Under the pieces are notes generated by a model. The model saw only the letters and a program-made list of their open reading frames with translations. It searched no databases and had not been told where the DNA came from. Positions 18,063 to 26,115 of a DNA stretch of 64,000 nucleotides are shown in pieces. A program made the translations under genes and the position numbers. The DNA comes from Clostridium sp. 1001271st1 H5. GTDB lineage: Bacteria > Bacillota > Clostridia > Lachnospirales > Lachnospiraceae. Each line of letters begins with the position of its first letter. Positions within the stretch are counted from its first letter, which is position 1. The stretch is taken from assembly GCF_005845215.1 (NCBI RefSeq), contig NZ_SPHO01000001.1, positions 295,146 through 359,145 on the forward strand, written 5' to 3'.

Positions 18063-19577
18063 ATGACAGAACGAAAATTATCCACCCTGGGATACCTGAT
18101 GGACCGTCTGGGACTGTCCACAGCGTCCCTGGCCAGAAGGCTTCACGTGGACGCCAGCCTTGTGAGCAAATGGCGCAGCGGAAGCAGACGGCTCAGCGCC
18201 AAATCCGTTTACTTTAAAGAGGTGTGCAGTATGCTGCTGGAGCAGAACCCCATGGCCCTGGCAGATGCGCTTCGCTCCCTGGTGCCTCTGGAGGAGCCAA
18301 AGGGAGAAGCCGGGAAGGAGGAAGGGGGGAGCATATCAGAAGAGGGCACGCCGTCCGGAACAGCAGAACTGCTTTGCCGCGTACTGAATGACCGGCATTT
18401 TACCGTGCCAAAGGCATTTACCATCCGCGCCGAAGCACTCTGCACAGCGGAGATTGCCATATACACCAGCGGGGAGGGCAGGCGCCAGGCCATCTCCGAC
18501 CTTCTGGAGATTGCAGAGGCCATGGAGACGCCGGGAGAGCTGTTTTATGTGGATTCGGAGCAGACCGGATGGCTGCTGGAGGACACTGCCTATGCCAGGG
18601 AATGGGTGAGCAGGATGGTGCGGCTGCTGGACCGGGGATTCGTTTTCAAGGCGGCCCTGCATTTTTCCATATCGGTTGACAAGTTCGTGGCGTTTTTTCA
18701 GCTGTGTAGCCCTCTTATATTTCACCGCAATGCCAGGTGGTTTTACCATCAGTATTATGATGAGAATATTTACTGGTTTTCCTTCTTTATTTTGGAACAC
18801 GCCATGAGCATTGCAGGCATGTCCATGTCCCCGGAACAGACCTCCGCCACTGTCTATACAGATGCATATTCCATACTTCAGCACAGGAATGTGGTGGAAA
18901 TGGTCCTTACCAGCTGCCGTCCCATGTTTGACAGTCTTTCCATGGGGCTGGGCGCGGAAGCAGCCAGGATGCTGCGGGAGCAGGGACGTGCGGGAGAGAC
19001 ACTGTTTTCCTATCTTCCGGCGCCGGCCTTCATGAGTGCAGGGGAGCAGCTGTTTGATGATATACTGAGGGATAATGGGATAGCGGGCACGGCGGCTTCC
19101 TGGTTAAGAGAAATCAACAGACTGCTGCGGGACCTGGTGGAGAGCCAGCTGACAGGCGGACAGGGAGAATTTATCCAGATTCTGCAGCTGGGTGAGATGG
19201 AGCACAGGGCCGATACATGTTTTGTCAGCACCAGTCTGTCCCTTCTGGGAAAAAAACAGGTGGTTGTCTCGCCGGCCCATTATGCAAGAGGACTCAGGGA
19301 ATTAGCCCTGCGTATGGATGCGTTTCCCTCTTACCGCTTGTTTCTGGCGGCGGAGGATGATGACATCCGGCTTCCGGCCATGAACTGCTGGTGCAGAGGC
19401 ACATCCTGGATGGTCCAGATGGACTGTGAGGGATTCAGACTGTGCCGGGAACCCACACTCTGCGGCGCAGCCTATACCACCCTGGAACAGGGATGGCGCA
19501 GAGTGCCGCCGGGGCGGAAGGACCCGGCGGCTGTCAGAACCGTGCTGGAACGGCTGATTATGAGATTGGAGCAATAG
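18063..19577 (+). CDS. Long XRE-type transcriptional regulator
   Basis: A 504-residue protein. Residues ~5-60 form an XRE-like helix-turn-helix (LMDRLGLSTASLARRLHVDASLVSKWRSGSR). The remaining ~430 residues show no family I recognise; they look alpha/beta, soluble and without membrane segments. ATG 18063 follows GGAGAGGAGG by six bases. It is divergent from the amidase-hydantoinase operon (268 bases between starts) and lies just before a cyclase-family hydrolase gene, so it may regulate one or both. The region between the divergent genes holds a possible TTGACT...TATGTC promoter near 17910-17938. Confidence 0.7.
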   Translation: MTERKLSTLGYLMDRLGLSTASLARRLHVDASLVSKWRSGSRRLSAKSVYFKEVCSMLLEQNPMALADALRSLVPLEEPKGEAGKEEGGSISEEGTPSGTAELLCRVLNDRHFTVPKAFTIRAEALCTAEIAIYTSGEGRRQAISDLLEIAEAMETPGELFYVDSEQTGWLLEDTAYAREWVSRMVRLLDRGFVFKAALHFSISVDKFVAFFQLCSPLIFHRNARWFYHQYYDENIYWFSFFILEHAMSIAGMSMSPEQTSATVYTDAYSILQHRNVVEMVLTSCRPMFDSLSMGLGAEAARMLREQGRAGETLFSYLPAPAFMSAGEQLFDDILRDNGIAGTAASWLREINRLLRDLVESQLTGGQGEFIQILQLGEMEHRADTCFVSTSLSLLGKKQVVVSPAHYARGLRELALRMDAFPSYRLFLAAEDDDIRLPAMNCWCRGTSWMVQMDCEGFRLCREPTLCGAAYTTLEQGWRRVPPGRKDPAAVRTVLERLIMRLEQ

Positions 19578-19702
19578 GTTGGCATAACCCTGTGCGGGAA
19601 TCATATACTCCAATCCGGAACCCTGTTTTTCTTGTAATGGCCCGGGGTACAGGTTATAATGAAATCATTGGAATTACAAAATACCACAGGAGGAACCGGA
19701 AT

Positions 19703-20455
19703 ATGTATCAGTTATGGGAAGATTTAAAGAGGCTAAAAACATACCGCTGGGTCGAGCTGTCCCATCCGCTTAACAACGACAGCCCGTACTGGGGAGGGAT
19801 TCCGGAGGGGGCAGTGGAACTGTCAAAAACCGTATATGACTGGGGAAATGAACTGGAATGCCTGATTCAGACCTTCAAATTTCCCGGGCAGTTCGGTACA
19901 CACATTGATTTTCCGGGACATTTTATCAAAGGGAAGGCATTATCGGAGCAGTACGGCGTCAGGGACATGGTTTTCCCGCTGGTAGTCATTGATATCTCTG
20001 AAAAGGTGAAGGAAAATGCGGAATACGCCGTGTCCGTGGAGGACATCAAGAAATTTGAGGCTGAGTACGGGGATATACCGGATGGAGCGTTTGTGGCCCT
20101 GTATACCGGATGGAGCGGACGCTGGCCGGATATGGATGCCATCTCCAATTATGACCAGGAGGGCGGAGAGCATTTTCCGGGGTGGTCCATGGAGGCGCTG
20201 AGATATATCTATGAGGTGCGGAATGCGGCCGCCAATGGGCATGAAACCCTGGACACCGATGCCTCGGTGCTGGCAGCCCGGTCAGGGGACCTGGCCTGCG
20301 AGCGCTATCTGCTGGACAAGGGCAAGCTGCAGGTGGAGGTTATGTGCAATCTGGACCAGGTGCCTGCGGCCGGAGCCATTGTGTTTGCCGTATTTCCTCC
20401 CATTGAGGGGGCGACAGGGCTGCCTGTCCGCATGTGGGCCGTAGTTCAGGAGTAG
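19703..20455 (+). CDS. Cyclase-family (kynurenine formamidase-like) metal hydrolase
   Basis: A 250-residue member of the putative cyclase family (PF04199). The metal-binding block FGTHIDFPGHF is present, as are ELSHPLNND near the N terminus and a late ...LDQVPAAGAIVFAVFPPIEGATGLPVRMWA segment (cited as LDQVPAAGA and GATGLPVR), as expected. Related enzymes cleave N-formyl or cyclic amide bonds (kynurenine formamidase, isatin hydrolase). ATG 19703 is preceded by AGGAGG at nine bases; the frame continues upstream without a better site. Its position between the hydantoinase region and the UbiD cluster suggests a role in breaking down a cyclic or amide-containing nutrient, which is inference. Confidence 0.85.
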   Translation: MYQLWEDLKRLKTYRWVELSHPLNNDSPYWGGIPEGAVELSKTVYDWGNELECLIQTFKFPGQFGTHIDFPGHFIKGKALSEQYGVRDMVFPLVVIDISEKVKENAEYAVSVEDIKKFEAEYGDIPDGAFVALYTGWSGRWPDMDAISNYDQEGGEHFPGWSMEALRYIYEVRNAAANGHETLDTDASVLAARSGDLACERYLLDKGKLQVEVMCNLDQVPAAGAIVFAVFPPIEGATGLPVRMWAVVQE

Positions 20456-20475
20456 ACAGATAGACAGCGGAAGGT

Positions 20476-20523
20476 CAGATGCGCAGGGTACCGGCAGGGC
20501 AGATGCGCAGGGTACTGGCAGGG
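20476..20523 (+). repeat. 24-bp tandem duplication
   Basis: Two adjacent 24-base copies (20476-20499 and 20500-20523), each beginning CAGATGCGCAGGGTA, differ at one base (CCGG versus CTGG). They fill the short gap between the cyclase-family gene and the convergent LysR gene. Confidence 0.9.
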
Positions 20524-20530
20524 CTCAGGA

Positions 20531-21409
20531 TTATCGTATATATCCGTCGGCGTAACGGAGGAATTCGGCCATGGCGGATGATATCCGGCCCTGCTTTTTG
20601 CCGGCTATGCCGATGGACAGCGTGCGGGGAGTATCAATGGGAACAGAGACAATGTCCCGGTACTGGAACAGCCTGAAATTTTCTTCCGGCAGCAGGCTGA
20701 TGCCTTCACGGACAGCCACGGCGCTGATGATGGATTCCATGCGTGCCGTGCGGAGCAGATGAGGCCGGATTCCTGCTTCACGGAACAGGTCCATGCAGAA
20801 ATCATAGATGGACGTGTAGGTATGCATTAGTATGAATCCCTCCCCTGCAATATCATCCAGGGAAATGACAGGCCTTCCGGCCAGTCTGTGGTTTTCGGGA
20901 AGGATTGCAACCAGCCTGTCTTCTGCCAGCGTCCGGAAGGTATGGTTTTTGTTGTCCAGCATATTGCTGCGGGTGATGATGAAGTCATAGGCATTGTTGG
21001 AAAATCCCCTGAGCAGGTCATGTTCCTCAACTTCCTCCAGCATGAGATGGATTTGCGGATGACTGTCTGCAAAATCCTTCAGCATGGCTGTGAGATGGTA
21101 CTGGGACAGGATAGGAAGAGTACCGATGGACAGCTTCTGACTTGATTGTTCCTTGAATTCACTGATTCGAAGGAGGGCTTTTTTGTATTCCCCTGACAGG
21201 TTCAGGGCTTCCTGGTAAAACATGCGCCCTGCCTCTGTCAGGACAGCGGAGCGCCGGCTTCTGTCCCAAAGCTGGATATCCAGCTCCTTTTCCAGCTTCA
21301 TAATTTGTTTGGACAGGGCGGACTGGCTGATGTGCAGTGTTTCCGCGGCGTCTAAAAAGGTGCCGCACTGGGCGGCCGCAATAAAATAATCCAGTTGTTC
21401 AAAGGTCAT
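20531..21409 (-). CDS. LysR-family transcriptional regulator
   Basis: A 292-residue LysR protein. The N-terminal winged helix-turn-helix has the family pattern (MTFEQLDYFIAAAQCG, then TLHISQSALSKQIMKLE), and residues ~90-290 form the periplasmic-binding-protein-like effector domain. I chose ATG 21409, which gives the standard LysR N terminus; an extension to 21463 has no support. It is divergent from the UbiD-UbiX-LpdD operon, the classic arrangement for a LysR regulator of a decarboxylation pathway, so it probably activates that operon in response to an aromatic or related acid. Confidence 0.88.
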   Translation of the reverse strand: MTFEQLDYFIAAAQCGTFLDAAETLHISQSALSKQIMKLEKELDIQLWDRSRRSAVLTEAGRMFYQEALNLSGEYKKALLRISEFKEQSSQKLSIGTLPILSQYHLTAMLKDFADSHPQIHLMLEEVEEHDLLRGFSNNAYDFIITRSNMLDNKNHTFRTLAEDRLVAILPENHRLAGRPVISLDDIAGEGFILMHTYTSIYDFCMDLFREAGIRPHLLRTARMESIISAVAVREGISLLPEENFRLFQYRDIVSVPIDTPRTLSIGIAGKKQGRISSAMAEFLRYADGYIR

Positions 21410-21694
21410 ATCTGTCGTCCGTTCCTTTCTGGTACATAGGGGACGGCATATTAAGGTTTGCACCTGTTTCCCTTATGTTCCGGCTGGCTTGTTGATTCAT
21501 TCCATTTTGGAAACAATTATACCATAAGATGAATTGATTCTCCAGGCTTTTTCAAGTAAGATGTGAAATAGAGTAACAGCAGAACCGCAGGGGTGGAATG
21601 ACATGGATGGATTATCAATGCATGAAATATCCCAGCCAATGCTGAAAAAATAAAAAAGGCGGATGACAGGATAAGCCGGAGAGGGGATTTTGAT

Positions 21695-23170
21695 ATGTCA
21701 AAGAAAGTCAGGGATTTAAGAAGCGCGCTGGAATTATTGGCAGAGCTGCCGGGGCAGCTTCTGGAGACAGATGTGGAAGTAGAGCCCATGGCTCAATTAT
21801 CAGGTGTGTACCGGTATGTAGGAGCAGGAGGTACGGTAAAACGGCCTACCAGGGAAGGCCCTGCCATGATTTTTCACAATGTAAAGGGACATCCGGATGC
21901 CAGCGTTGCCATTGGTGTGCTGGCCAGCAGGAAACGTGTGGCAGCCCTTTTGGACTGCAAGCCGGAGGATTTGGGTAAGATGCTGTGCCGCAGTGTGGAG
22001 AAGCCGGTTCCGCCTGTGATGTGTCAGAGTGAGCCTGTCTGCCAGCAGGTGGTGCACCGGGCGGATGAACCTGGGTTTGACCTGTATAAGCTGGTTCCGG
22101 CGCCAACCAACACGCCCTATGACGCAGGCCCGTATATTACGCTTGGAATGTGTTATGCAGCCCACCCGGATACAGGCGCCCACGATGTTACCATCCACAG
22201 GCTCTGTATTCAGGGAAAGGATGAGCTGTCTATTTTCTTTACACCGGGCGCCAGGCATATCGGCGCTATGGCGGAGAGAGCGGAGGAGCTGGGACGCAGG
22301 CTGCCTATTTCCATCAGCATTGGCGTGGACCCGGCCATTGAGATTGGTTCCTGTTTTGAGCCGCCCACCACGCCTTTGGGGTATGATGAATTGTCAGTGG
22401 CAGGAGCGCTGCGGGGAGAGCCGGTGGAACTGTGCAGATGCCTGACCGTGGATGAGATGGCCATAGCCAATGCAGAATATGTTATTGAGGGCGAGGTCAT
22501 TCCTGGTGTGAGAATTAAGGAGGACCAGAACAGCCATACAGGCTTTGCCATGCCGGAGTTTCCCGGTTACACGGGACCGGCCAGCGACCAGTGCTGGCTT
22601 ATCAAGGTCAAGGCCGTCACCCACAGGGAGCGCCCCATCATGCAGACCTGTATAGGACCCAGCGAGGAGCATGTGTCCATGGCCGGCATACCAACGGAGG
22701 CCAGCATATTTGGTATGGTGGAAAAGGCCATGCCGGGAAGGCTTCAGAATGTATACTGCTGTTCCGCCGGGGGAGGGAAATACATGGCAGTGCTCCAGTT
22801 TAAAAAATCTGTAGCCAGTGATGAAGGCAGACAGAGGCAGGCAGCTCTTCTGGCGTTTTCCGCTTTCAGCGAACTTAAGCATATTTTCCTGGTGGATGAG
22901 GATGTGGACTGTTTTGATATGAACGACGTACTCTGGGCCATGAATACACGGTTCCAGGGAGATGTGGATACCATCACCATTCCGGGGGTGAGATGCCATC
23001 CTCTGGACCCGTCCAATGACCCCAGGTTTTCCCCAAGCATAAGGGATCATGGCATTGCATGCAAGACCATTTTTGACTGTACGGTCCCCTTTGACCAGAA
23101 GGACCGATTTGTGAGGGCCAGGTTTATGGAATTAGACCCGTCTGCATGGGTGAAGCAGCCGGGGAGATAA
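21695..23170 (+). CDS. UbiD-family prenylated-FMN decarboxylase
   Basis: A 491-residue UbiD-family (de)carboxylase that uses prenylated FMN. Conserved elements include the Glu in VIEGEVIPG and the later Glu in FAMPEFPGYTG, which together with an upstream Arg form the E-R-E catalytic network, and the C-terminal ...LDPS/ HGIACKTIFDCT region. It follows GAGAGGGG at seven bases. The next genes are UbiX and an LpdD-like protein, the same trio as the gallate/protocatechuate decarboxylase of Lactiplantibacillus (LpdC-LpdB-LpdD). It likely decarboxylates a hydroxybenzoate or other unsaturated acid; the exact substrate is not readable. Confidence 0.9.
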   Translation: MSKKVRDLRSALELLAELPGQLLETDVEVEPMAQLSGVYRYVGAGGTVKRPTREGPAMIFHNVKGHPDASVAIGVLASRKRVAALLDCKPEDLGKMLCRSVEKPVPPVMCQSEPVCQQVVHRADEPGFDLYKLVPAPTNTPYDAGPYITLGMCYAAHPDTGAHDVTIHRLCIQGKDELSIFFTPGARHIGAMAERAEELGRRLPISISIGVDPAIEIGSCFEPPTTPLGYDELSVAGALRGEPVELCRCLTVDEMAIANAEYVIEGEVIPGVRIKEDQNSHTGFAMPEFPGYTGPASDQCWLIKVKAVTHRERPIMQTCIGPSEEHVSMAGIPTEASIFGMVEKAMPGRLQNVYCCSAGGGKYMAVLQFKKSVASDEGRQRQAALLAFSAFSELKHIFLVDEDVDCFDMNDVLWAMNTRFQGDVDTITIPGVRCHPLDPSNDPRFSPSIRDHGIACKTIFDCTVPFDQKDRFVRARFMELDPSAWVKQPGR

Positions 23171-23182
23171 CAGGAGACGCAT

Positions 23183-23752
23183 ATGGGAAAGAGGATTATA
23201 GTCGGGGCCACAGGCGCAAGCGGAATGCCCGTCCTGGTGAAATGCCTGGAGCTTATAGGGGAACAGCCGGAATATGAGTCCTATCTGATTATGAGTGACA
23301 GTGCTGTGCTTACGCTGGGCCAGGAAACGAATCTGTCCGTGGAGCAGGTGGAGGCACTGGCGGACCATGTGCTGCAACCGGACCAGATTGGAGCCGGGCC
23401 CGCCAGCGGTTCCTTTGCCACAGCAGGAATGCTGGTTGTGCCGTGCAGCATGAAAACCATTGCCGGAATCCGCGCAGGATATGCGGAGAACCTGATTCTG
23501 CGTGCAGCGGACGTAACCATCAAGGAGCAGAGGACACTAGTTCTGGCAGCCAGGGAGACTCCGTTAAGTCCCATTCATTTAAGGAATATGCATGAGCTTT
23601 CCTTGATGCCCGGCGTGAGAATCATTCCTCCTATGATGACCTTTTATCACAGGCCGGAACATATGGACCAGATGATTTATCATATTGCCTCCAAGCTGCT
23701 GGAGCCGTTTGGAATAGAGGGAAAGGAGTACCGCAGATGGAGTGGATTATAG
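23183..23752 (+). CDS. UbiX-family flavin prenyltransferase
   Basis: A 189-residue flavoprotein of the UbiX/Pad1 family. The N-terminal nucleotide-binding motif GATGASGMPV and the CSMKTIAGIRAGYAENLILRAADV region (shown here by CSMKTIAGI and LILRAADV) match. UbiX attaches a dimethylallyl group to FMN to make the prenylated cofactor required by UbiD. It starts 12 bases after the UbiD stop with AGGAGA before the ATG, so cofactor maker and user are co-expressed. Confidence 0.93.
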   Translation: MGKRIIVGATGASGMPVLVKCLELIGEQPEYESYLIMSDSAVLTLGQETNLSVEQVEALADHVLQPDQIGAGPASGSFATAGMLVVPCSMKTIAGIRAGYAENLILRAADVTIKEQRTLVLAARETPLSPIHLRNMHELSLMPGVRIIPPMMTFYHRPEHMDQMIYHIASKLLEPFGIEGKEYRRWSGL

Positions 23753-24135
23753 TGGGACGAAAGGAATTGTCCTGTTCTTATATGGAGGCAGGTGCTGCTT
23801 TTTTAGGGGAGGATATCCTGGCATGCATCCAGGGCGGGGATAAGCCCCATATCGGATGCACGGTCCAGGCAGTGCCAAGGCCGTCCCTGACAGGCGACGG
23901 AACCATAAGCGCAACGTCATCCGTACTGAACCTGACAGGCCACAAGGATGAGGCCCTGTGCCGGAGGCTGGCAGAGAAACTGTGCAGGGCAACCGGCAGG
24001 GTGGTGGTCTGTACCGGAGGGTTCCATATTGACAACATGAAGCCGGAACAGATAGACGAGGTGGTGAAGGCCCTGGACGGACTGGCGGATGAGATTGTGT
24101 CAGGGCTTGGCATGACGGGATTCGCAGGATGTTAG
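23737..24135 (+). CDS. LpdD-like prenylated-flavin chaperone
   Basis: A 132-residue protein resembling LpdD, the small subunit of gallate decarboxylase, now viewed as a prenylated-flavin chaperone for the UbiD enzyme. Visible features are GGDKPHIGCTVQAVPRPS, SVLNLTGHKDEALCRRLAEKL and FHIDNM near the end. It overlaps the UbiX gene by 16 bases, with AAAGGAG inside ubiX eight bases before the ATG. Order UbiD-UbiX-LpdD within one operon supports a shared function. Confidence 0.8.
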   Translation: MEWIIVGRKELSCSYMEAGAAFLGEDILACIQGGDKPHIGCTVQAVPRPSLTGDGTISATSSVLNLTGHKDEALCRRLAEKLCRATGRVVVCTGGFHIDNMKPEQIDEVVKALDGLADEIVSGLGMTGFAGC

Positions 24136-24239
24136 CAGTAGCGTTACCGGTTTGTGGCAGGCTGGGGGAGGGGAGTCATTGCCGGCATCAGTTTCCTGTC
24201 CGGTATGGGCGCTCTCCCGGATGCATTTGGGAATAATGG

Positions 24240-24266
24240 TTGACAAGCCGTTGTTTTCCGTATAAA
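24240..24266 (+). promoter_or_regulatory. Probable promoter of the thiC riboswitch transcript
   Basis: TTGACA at 24240-24245 and TATAAA at 24261-24266 are separated by 15 bases, slightly short. The start of transcription would fall ~50 bases before the TPP aptamer. Confidence 0.5.
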
Positions 24267-24324
24267 CTTACAGAGTAAGGCAGAAATGTCTTTCGGATAG
24301 AGTAGGGAAGCTGCTGTATTCAAT

Positions 24325-24420
24325 ATATTACAACAGGGAGCTTGTGGAGCAGGCTGAGAGGAAGTAATCGAACTTCGACCTATTAAACCTGATTTGGATA
24401 ATGCCAACGTAGGGAAATAT
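24325..24420 (+). ncRNA. TPP riboswitch aptamer (THI element)
   Basis: The conserved TPP aptamer blocks are present in order: GGGAGC..., GGCTGAGAGG (the pyrophosphate/pyrimidine-sensing core), ACCTATTAAACCTGAT, GGATAATGCC and AACGTAGGGAA. A terminator hairpin with a T tract follows at 24451-24481, so control is by transcription termination when thiamine pyrophosphate is bound. The downstream gene is thiC, a typical target. Confidence 0.96.
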
Positions 24421-24450
24421 GGAGTATGCATAAGTCTGCATAATATGATT

Positions 24451-24481
24451 GGTCCATTCCTTACGGGTATGGGCCTTTTTT
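24451..24481 (+). terminator. Expression-platform terminator of the TPP riboswitch
   Basis: GGTCCAT pairs with ATGGGCC (one G-T pair) across a short loop and is followed by TTTTTT. The 183 bases from here to the thiC start contain no further gene that I can support. Confidence 0.8.
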
Positions 24482-24664
24482 GCAGCCTGAAGCATGTCCG
24501 GCGGTACACGCTCCGGGGGATATACGGTCCGGCGGCACATTGCAGGAGTGTACATGCACACGGGAACCGGGCCGGACATACAGCGGGAAGCGAATCAATG
24601 TTTAATGGGACATGTTTGAACCTTATTTTATCCGCCTGCCTGCCAGGGCAAAGAGGAGGAAGAG

Positions 24665-25972
24665 ATGGATTATACCACGCAGATGGACGCGGCCAGGAAA
24701 GGGATTTTGACAGAAGAACTGAAAAAGGTGGCGGAAAAAGAACGGTTTGAGCCTGCAGAGCTGATGCAGCTGGTGGCAGAGGGCAAGGCGGCTGTACCTG
24801 CCAACCGGCTACATACCTGTCTGGAGCCAAACGGAATCGGGTCCGGGCTTAAGACAAAAATCAACGTGAACCTTGGCACGTCAAGGGACTGCAAAGACCT
24901 GGACATGGAATTACAGAAGGTAAACAACGCAGTAAAAATGGGGGCTGAGTCCATCATGGACCTGAGCTCATGGGGGGATACCCGCACATTCAGGAGAATG
25001 CTGACTTCCCAGTGCCCTGCAATCATCGGCACGGTTCCCATCTACGATGCAGTGGTCTATTACCACAAGCCGCTGAAGGAGATTACATCCCAGGAGTGGC
25101 TGGACATTGTAAAGATGCATGCGGAGGATGGGGTGGATTTTATGACCATCCATGTGGGAATCAACCGGCAGACATCAGAGCGCTTCAAGAGGGCGCGGCG
25201 TCTTACCAACATTGTTTCCAGGGGCGGTTCCATTATATTTGCCTGGATGGAAATGACAGGGGAGGAAAATCCTTTTTATGAGCATTTTGACGAGATACTG
25301 GATATCTGCCAGGCTTATGACGTGACCCTGAGCCTGGGAGATGCCTGCCGGCCCGGTTGTATTGAGGATGCCTCGGATATTTCCCAGATTGAGGAACTGG
25401 TAACTCTGGGAGAGCTGACCAGAAGGGCATGGGAGAAAAATGTGCAGGTCATTATAGAAGGACCGGGACACATGCCCCTGGACCAGATTCAGGCCAATAT
25501 GAAAATACAGCAGACCATCTGTCAGGGTGCCCCCTTTTATGTCCTCGGTCCTCTGGTGACAGATATTGCGCCGGGATATGACCATATCACTGCGGCTATA
25601 GGCGGTGCTCTGGCTGCTGCTGCCGGTGCATCCTTTCTCTGTTATGTGACGCCGGCTGAACATCTGAGGCTGCCGGACCTGGACGATGTCAGGGAGGGCA
25701 TCATGGCATCCAAGATTGCTGCCCATGCAGCGGATATTGCAAAGGGTATCAGAGGGGCGGCACAGTGGGACCGCGAAATGAGCACAGCCCGGAAGAATCT
25801 GGATTGGGAGCGCATGTTTGAGCTGGCCATTGACCCGGAAAAAGCCAGGAGATACCGGGAATCAGCCAAGCCGGAAAAGGAGGACACCTGTTCCATGTGC
25901 GGTAATTTCTGTGCTGTAAAGAACATGAACCGGATTTTGGATGGGGAAATCGTGAGTATTTTTGATGAGTGA
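24665..25972 (+). CDS. thiC: Phosphomethylpyrimidine synthase
   Basis: A 435-residue radical SAM enzyme converting aminoimidazole ribotide to HMP-P, the pyrimidine half of thiamine. Family landmarks are the N-terminal [23 protein letters not shown], the zinc and substrate region [10 protein letters not shown] and [10 protein letters not shown], and the C-terminal cluster ligand pattern CSMCGNFC (C-x2-C-x4-C) that is special to ThiC. Length is that of bacterial short ThiC without the extra N-terminal domain. It is preceded by AGAGGAGGAAGAG and controlled by the TPP riboswitch. No other thiamine gene is next to it. Confidence 0.97.
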   Translation: MDYTTQMDAARKGILTEELKKVAEKERFEPAELMQLVAEGKAAVPANRLHTCLEPNGIGSGLKTKINVNLGTSRDCKDLDMELQKVNNAVKMGAESIMDLSSWGDTRTFRRMLTSQCPAIIGTVPIYDAVVYYHKPLKEITSQEWLDIVKMHAEDGVDFMTIHVGINRQTSERFKRARRLTNIVSRGGSIIFAWMEMTGEENPFYEHFDEILDICQAYDVTLSLGDACRPGCIEDASDISQIEELVTLGELTRRAWEKNVQVIIEGPGHMPLDQIQANMKIQQTICQGAPFYVLGPLVTDIAPGYDHITAAIGGALAAAAGASFLCYVTPAEHLRLPDLDDVREGIMASKIAAHAADIAKGIRGAAQWDREMSTARKNLDWERMFELAIDPEKARRYRESAKPEKEDTCSMCGNFCAVKNMNRILDGEIVSIFDE

Positions 25973-26033
25973 TGGGAGTGGATTGAGGGGAGGTTTTCGC
26001 CTGGTGCGGCCTTTCAGCAATATTTTATAAGCA

Positions 26034-26083
26034 AAACAATGGGAAGGACAATCCAGAACATGGATTTTCCTTCCCATTAACTG
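26034..26083 (-). terminator. Terminator of the pyrophosphatase gene
   Basis: AATGGGAAGGA-AATCCA and its complement form a long stem around a short loop, with GTTTTG after it on the minus strand. It also stands downstream of thiC on the plus strand and could end both. Confidence 0.75.
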
Positions 26084-26115
26084 TTTATACAGCCGTAAAA
26101 CGGTTATTTTTTTGG

